From Bondarzewia mesenterica (lineage: Eukaryota; Basidiomycota; Agaricomycetes; Russulales; Bondarzewiaceae): a stretch of DNA of 16,786 nt. The number at the start of each line of letters is the position of its first letter. The first letter of the stretch is position 1. Position numbers and translations under genes: made by a program. Positions 14,823-16,786 of this stretch are shown here, in pieces. The notes under the pieces are model-generated. The model had not been told where the DNA came from. It did no database searches and was given only the letters and a program-made list of their open reading frames with translations. The stretch covers positions 1 to 16,786 of the forward strand of contig SGPL01000645.1 of NCBI GenBank assembly GCA_004802705.1, written 5' to 3'.

Positions 14823-16699
14823 CGTAATGAGAATATGGACCGTTGGTTTCTCCTTCGCTGAGCGTGATCAGGGATACGTTTTTTAATCCGTGGTGTTGAA
14901 GAGCACTCGGATACCGTCCTGCAGCTGCAGGTCAGGTTGTGAAACGCGGTTGTGCTCGTCACGATGATGGCACTCGTTCAACGCCGTGGTTTTGTCGATA
15001 TCAGGCCGTTGACAGTTGACTGTTGCATCTTAATACGGAGCGTGGCTCTCCGGGACGGTTCCGTGAAGCCGGCGATGGCACGCGAATACACCCATTTGGC
15101 AAGTCTTTAGGAAACAAGAACAGTTCATGTTGCAGGTCGTGGATTTGGCCGCTCAGGGGATCAATGGGTGTCTGTGCAGCATGCTTTGCGCATAATTGCG
15201 GAGGATAAAGTGCATTTCAATTACGGGCGCAGTCACAAACCGGGATCACCACAATTTCAGTACGTTGTTTTCGTTCTCTTTGCGGACGGTTGCGGCTGAA
15301 CACGCAGACCTGGAGTAAATGGGCAGTCATCTCACAGCACTGAAGGCATGGTCAGGAGACGAGTAGCTACAGAGTGTGGCAGACGCTTCCCAAGTAGTAG
15401 GGCCGGAGTGATCGTGTCTCTAGTAAAGAGAAGTCGAGTATACGAAATTTGGAAATGAACGGATTGATTCGGATAAAAACAAGCCGTAAATATAGAATAT
15501 GAACTGACAATGCTGCTAAAATGCAGGTGGAATCGGGGAACAGAGGACAAGCTAAATAGGTCTAGCTCCCCTCGCTGTGAGACAACTCTGGGGCGTTCTG
15601 GACTTGATTGACCATGGTAACAAACTCGTGCCGTCGGAGAGCGGATTGCCAAAAGGGATGCTGTTTTCCTGACCGTGTGGTCAAACAAACCATCGCAAGG
15701 CATAGTTTATCGAGAAGTAAGTCACCAGGTATCGCGGAGTTTCGAGAATATAGAAGCCGAATTTGACGGTGGGTGCGGAGTCCTTCGATCGGCGCATGGG
15801 CGGATGGCTTTCAGAGCTGTTGTGAAAAAGGTTGGACGCCTGGCGCCGTTTCGTGACCAACTGGGAAGTCGAATGTGAACGAAGATGACGAATGCGCAGG
15901 TAGCACGGCGAGCGGAACGTCCGCGGGGCTGCTCGACGATGAAGTGGGCTTTGTTCTTTCGAACTGCGCGAAAGGTGAGCTTGCGAGAAGGCCCACCAGG
16001 CGGTTGGCTCTGCTTGCTGGTAATTCAAGGTTCCTTTTCTCCAAGACGATATCGCGATGAATGAAGATTCGCCATGGTGTTTGGCATGGATGAGTATCGA
16101 ATTGTCGAAATTTTCAACGAGGGTGATCGTGCGATTGAAGGGGCTTGGGTCACTGGCAAATGCTCGCAGAGTCTGGATCGATCGAGCAGGGACTCACTTG
16201 TTTTTCCTGGTAGCCATCAGACACGGACCTGTAAAACAAAGGATAAAACTTACCAAATATGCTGGAAGGCGACGGGAAATGAATCAACCTTGCGCTGCTC
16301 GAGAAACCGTCGTCGAAGACAAGTCATGTTACGACTCTTTTCAAGCCATAATGAAATGCCAATGTTGTACGTAGACGCATTTGAGATCACAGGCCGGCGC
16401 GTCCGTCAGTGCATGAATCGGATTGGTCGAGTGTCTGTTGCAAGGAAGAATGTAATTGGAATTCCCATTGGGGATGCGTACACAAAGCCGGGGGGGCCTG
16501 GAAGCGACGTGCAATCCGCGAATATATGGAGTCGGATCAAGCCCACTCGTAGCATACAGAGAAGAGAGGATGCACAGAATGGACAGCGACTGAGATGCTC
16601 GATTGGAGTAGCGGTACATAAAGGGCAGCGACGCCACCGCGAGGCGCGTGGTGCAACCAACGCTGGTGCAGTGACCGCCCGCTGCTGCTGCTGACGACC
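14823..16699. other. 1.9-kb stretch without a supported gene
   Basis: Long frames are open on both strands from about 15680 to 16690, including a 206-codon plus-strand frame at 16074-16694. Their composition is not protein-like and no splice model links them. On the minus strand, 15811-16044 reads a Ser-rich segment (RLVGLLASSPFAQFERTKP, then SSSSS), and a neighbouring frame reads FNRTITLVENFDNSILIHAK. I could not join them. The left end is the upstream region of the bestrophin gene; the right end is the promoter and leader of the gene at 16700. A 14-base palindrome CCTGCAGCTGCAGG lies at 14918-14931. Confidence 0.4.
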
Positions 16700-16786
16700 A
16701 TGCCCGCCTTTGATCCTGTCCGCGATGCCGTACTCAACTCCCCGCTCACACACACTCCGCCGCTCCCGTTTCTTCCCAGCCGCACT
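16700..16786 (+). CDS. Start of a gene cut by the window edge (N-terminal 29 residues)
   Basis: ATG at 16700 follows a CTGCTGCTGCTGACGACC leader and opens MPAFDPVRDAVLNSP, then a Pro/Thr-rich stretch still open at the window end. The opening segment resembles the N-termini of basidiomycete regulatory-type proteins as I remember them, but I cannot name the family. The start context (ACCATGC) is acceptable. Confidence 0.55.
   Translation, partial: MPAFDPVRDAVLNSPLTHTPPLPFLPSRT

Noticed and set aside
16074..16694. 206-codon plus-strand open frame
   Set aside because: Composition is Arg/Cys/Ser-rich without domain features, and opposite-strand frames are equally open. I found no support beyond its length.
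1..16786. Search by eye for CRISPR arrays, IS elements, long terminal repeats or viral genes
   Set aside because: No regularly spaced repeats, terminal inverted repeats with a transposase, or polymerase/integrase motifs were seen.

Overview
The window is nuclear DNA from a filamentous fungus, most likely a basidiomycete (Agaricomycetes). The evidence is: genes on both strands broken by many short introns (about 50-90 nt, GT-AG), pyrimidine-rich leaders before start codons, gene spacing of a few hundred bases, and products that fit fungal families (linker histones, a nuclear-encoded complex I subunit, a fungal bestrophin). No bacterial-type operons, rRNA, tRNA, CRISPR array or transposase were seen. 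All exon models below were built by hand from splice signals, reading-frame continuity and remembered family motifs. No search was run.

Layout, left to right. 516-1306 (+): a four-exon gene for a small protein of unknown function with an N-myristoylation-type start. 1611-2058 (+): a small three-exon gene apparently broken by a 7-bp tandem duplication. 2059-3066: gene-poor, with strong palindromes. 3067-3715 (+): two neighbouring open frames of unknown function. 4427-5579 (-): linker histone H1, six exons, with TATA, ACGCGT and CACGTG elements upstream. 6400-6588 (+): a first exon resembling the N-terminal adaptor helices of agaricomycete signalling proteins, with no convincing continuation. 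7088-9049 (-): a membrane-anchored relative of long-chain acyl-CoA synthetases that has lost the catalytic motifs of the family. 9792-10967 (+): a second linker histone, with an AT-hook in its tail and a long first intron that can form alternative hairpins. 11375-12414 (+): the 24-kDa [2Fe-2S] subunit of mitochondrial complex I. 12603-14822 (-): a 15-exon bestrophin-type anion channel with a 6-nt microexon, a GC-AG intron and an intron holding a run of 17 C. 14823-16699: about 1.9 kb with no gene I can support. 16700-end (+): the start of a gene cut by the window edge.

The genes do not form one pathway. Two are chromatin architectural proteins of the same family about 4.2 kb apart, one is respiratory, one is an ion channel and one is a probable pseudoenzyme of lipid activation. 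The points most worth following are the bestrophin microexon, the degenerate acyl-CoA-synthetase-like protein, the pair of divergent H1 paralogues (one with an AT-hook) and the hairpin-forming intron.
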